From contig JABACO010000001.1 in NCBI GenBank assembly GCA_013339895.1, positions 22,712,996 through 22,776,995 of the forward strand: a stretch of 64,000 nucleotides of DNA. The letters are read 5' to 3'. The notes beneath the pieces are model-generated. The model was not told the origin of the DNA. It did not search any database and worked only from the letters and a program-made list of their open reading frames with translations. The position numbers were made by a program, and so were the translations under genes. Below, piece after piece: positions 63,763 through 64,000 of this stretch (positions are counted from its first letter, which is position 1; each line of letters begins with the position of its first letter). This DNA comes from Ephydatia muelleri (lineage: Eukaryota > Porifera > Demospongiae > Spongillida > Spongillidae).

Positions 63763-64000
63763 AGAGCACCCTAATGCACGACCCAACCAGTATCCACCAA
63801 GTGCCAGCCATGTGCTAAAAAGTTTATGGGCTCAAAAGAAATATTTAGAGGTGAAAAGGGGAGTTCTGTATAGGCGGTGGGAGGATGCAGGGGGTGGTGG
63901 AGTAAATAAATGCCTACAGCTTGTTATACCTCCCAGTACAGTGCCAAGTATTCTCTCTGAGCTTCATGATTCTCTCTCCGGGGGGCACCTAGGAGTTGGC
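63763..64000 (+). pseudogene. G3 copy 2 integrase start (cut by window end)
   Basis: From about 63775 the text equals 45598-45823 of copy 1: VLKSLWAQKKYLEVKRGVLY, PPSTVPSILSELHDSLSGGH and LGVG at 64000. It is preceded by the internal deletion that fuses RT to this point. Confidence 0.85.

Larger units (their letters stand above)
56662..64000 (+). mobile_element. G3 copy 2: Ty3/gypsy LTR element, interrupted twice, running off the window
   Basis: The 5' LTR (56662-56760) starts TGTGACAGTATCACG; the primer site TTGTTGTCAGAAGTGGAG follows. Gag is cut by the MITE 57114-57877, and pol is cut after RRLPF by the complete G4 element (59372-63367); the reading resumes HRRQEVKLL at 63368. Near 63762 RT jumps directly to integrase sequence that corresponds to 45595 in copy 1, so YLDD, thumb and RNase H are deleted. 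The element continues beyond position 64000. Similarity to copy 1 is very high in the shared parts. Confidence 0.88.

Overview
This window is eukaryotic and almost certainly from an invertebrate animal. It has no compact bacterial-style gene layout. Instead it holds Ty3/gypsy LTR retrotransposons, non-LTR retrotransposons (LINEs) with a restriction-like endonuclease, hAT, P-like and Ginger-like DNA transposons, a DIRS-type fragment and foldback elements, plus many long G/C homopolymers and minisatellites. The mix resembles TE-rich sponge or cnidarian genomes, but I cannot name the species. I found no single-copy host housekeeping gene, rRNA, tRNA or CRISPR. Nearly every reading frame carries frameshifts or stops, so this is an old, layered transposon graveyard.

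Layout, left to right. 1-3346 is non-coding and is duplicated at 25058-26460. 3347-4783 holds short low-complexity ORFs and a hAT relic. 4784-10788 is an LTR element (LTRs 334/345 bp, 5-bp duplication ACAGG) whose integrase lies before the reverse transcriptase, the Gmr1-like order. Inside its GPY/F module sits a 1.76-kb inverted-repeat transposon encoding an OTU-type cysteine protease (7872-9633), and a perfect-looking palindromic MITE lies at 9723-9848. 10840-12269 and 20150-21957 are parts of a dispersed repeat, RepA, whose third copy is at 51290-53465. RepA is interrupted by a P-like transposon (12270-20149, 7-bp duplication CTGCTAG). That element is in turn filled by a CR1-like LINE and three head-to-tail REL-endonuclease LINEs joined at (TAA)n tracts.

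22000-27270 is mostly non-coding, with a hAT N-terminal fragment and a minisatellite. 27275-32520 is a second Ty3/gypsy element with the usual domain order, 161/152-bp LTRs, and a 716-bp MITE in its gag. 33919-42215 is a broken but recognisable multi-exon Ginger/KRBA2-like integrase gene. One of its introns (34796-41413) keeps the reading phase and contains a nest: a candidate inverted-repeat element (34811-41329) with an unknown gene, a hAT (35383-38405, duplication AGTATGCA), a foldback, and a P-like element (35966-37945, duplication ATATTAC).

42689-47290 is a third Ty3/gypsy family (G3). 47663-50548 is a nearly complete hAT with a transposase in pieces. 50654-51245 is a DIRS-like reverse transcriptase/RNase H fragment, followed by RepA copy 3. 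53466-56661 is non-coding with a 400-bp foldback and a hAT C-terminal fragment. 56662-64000 is a second G3 copy, running off the window. It is interrupted by a G/C-tract MITE (57114-57877) and by a complete LTR element of a fourth family, G4 (59372-63367).

The elements do not form one pathway. Their value is in the insertion stratigraphy: target duplications and an empty paralogous site give directly readable insertion boundaries, and several elements (the IN-first LTR element, the OTU transposon, the intron-bearing Ginger gene, the TAA-linked LINE string) are biologically unusual.
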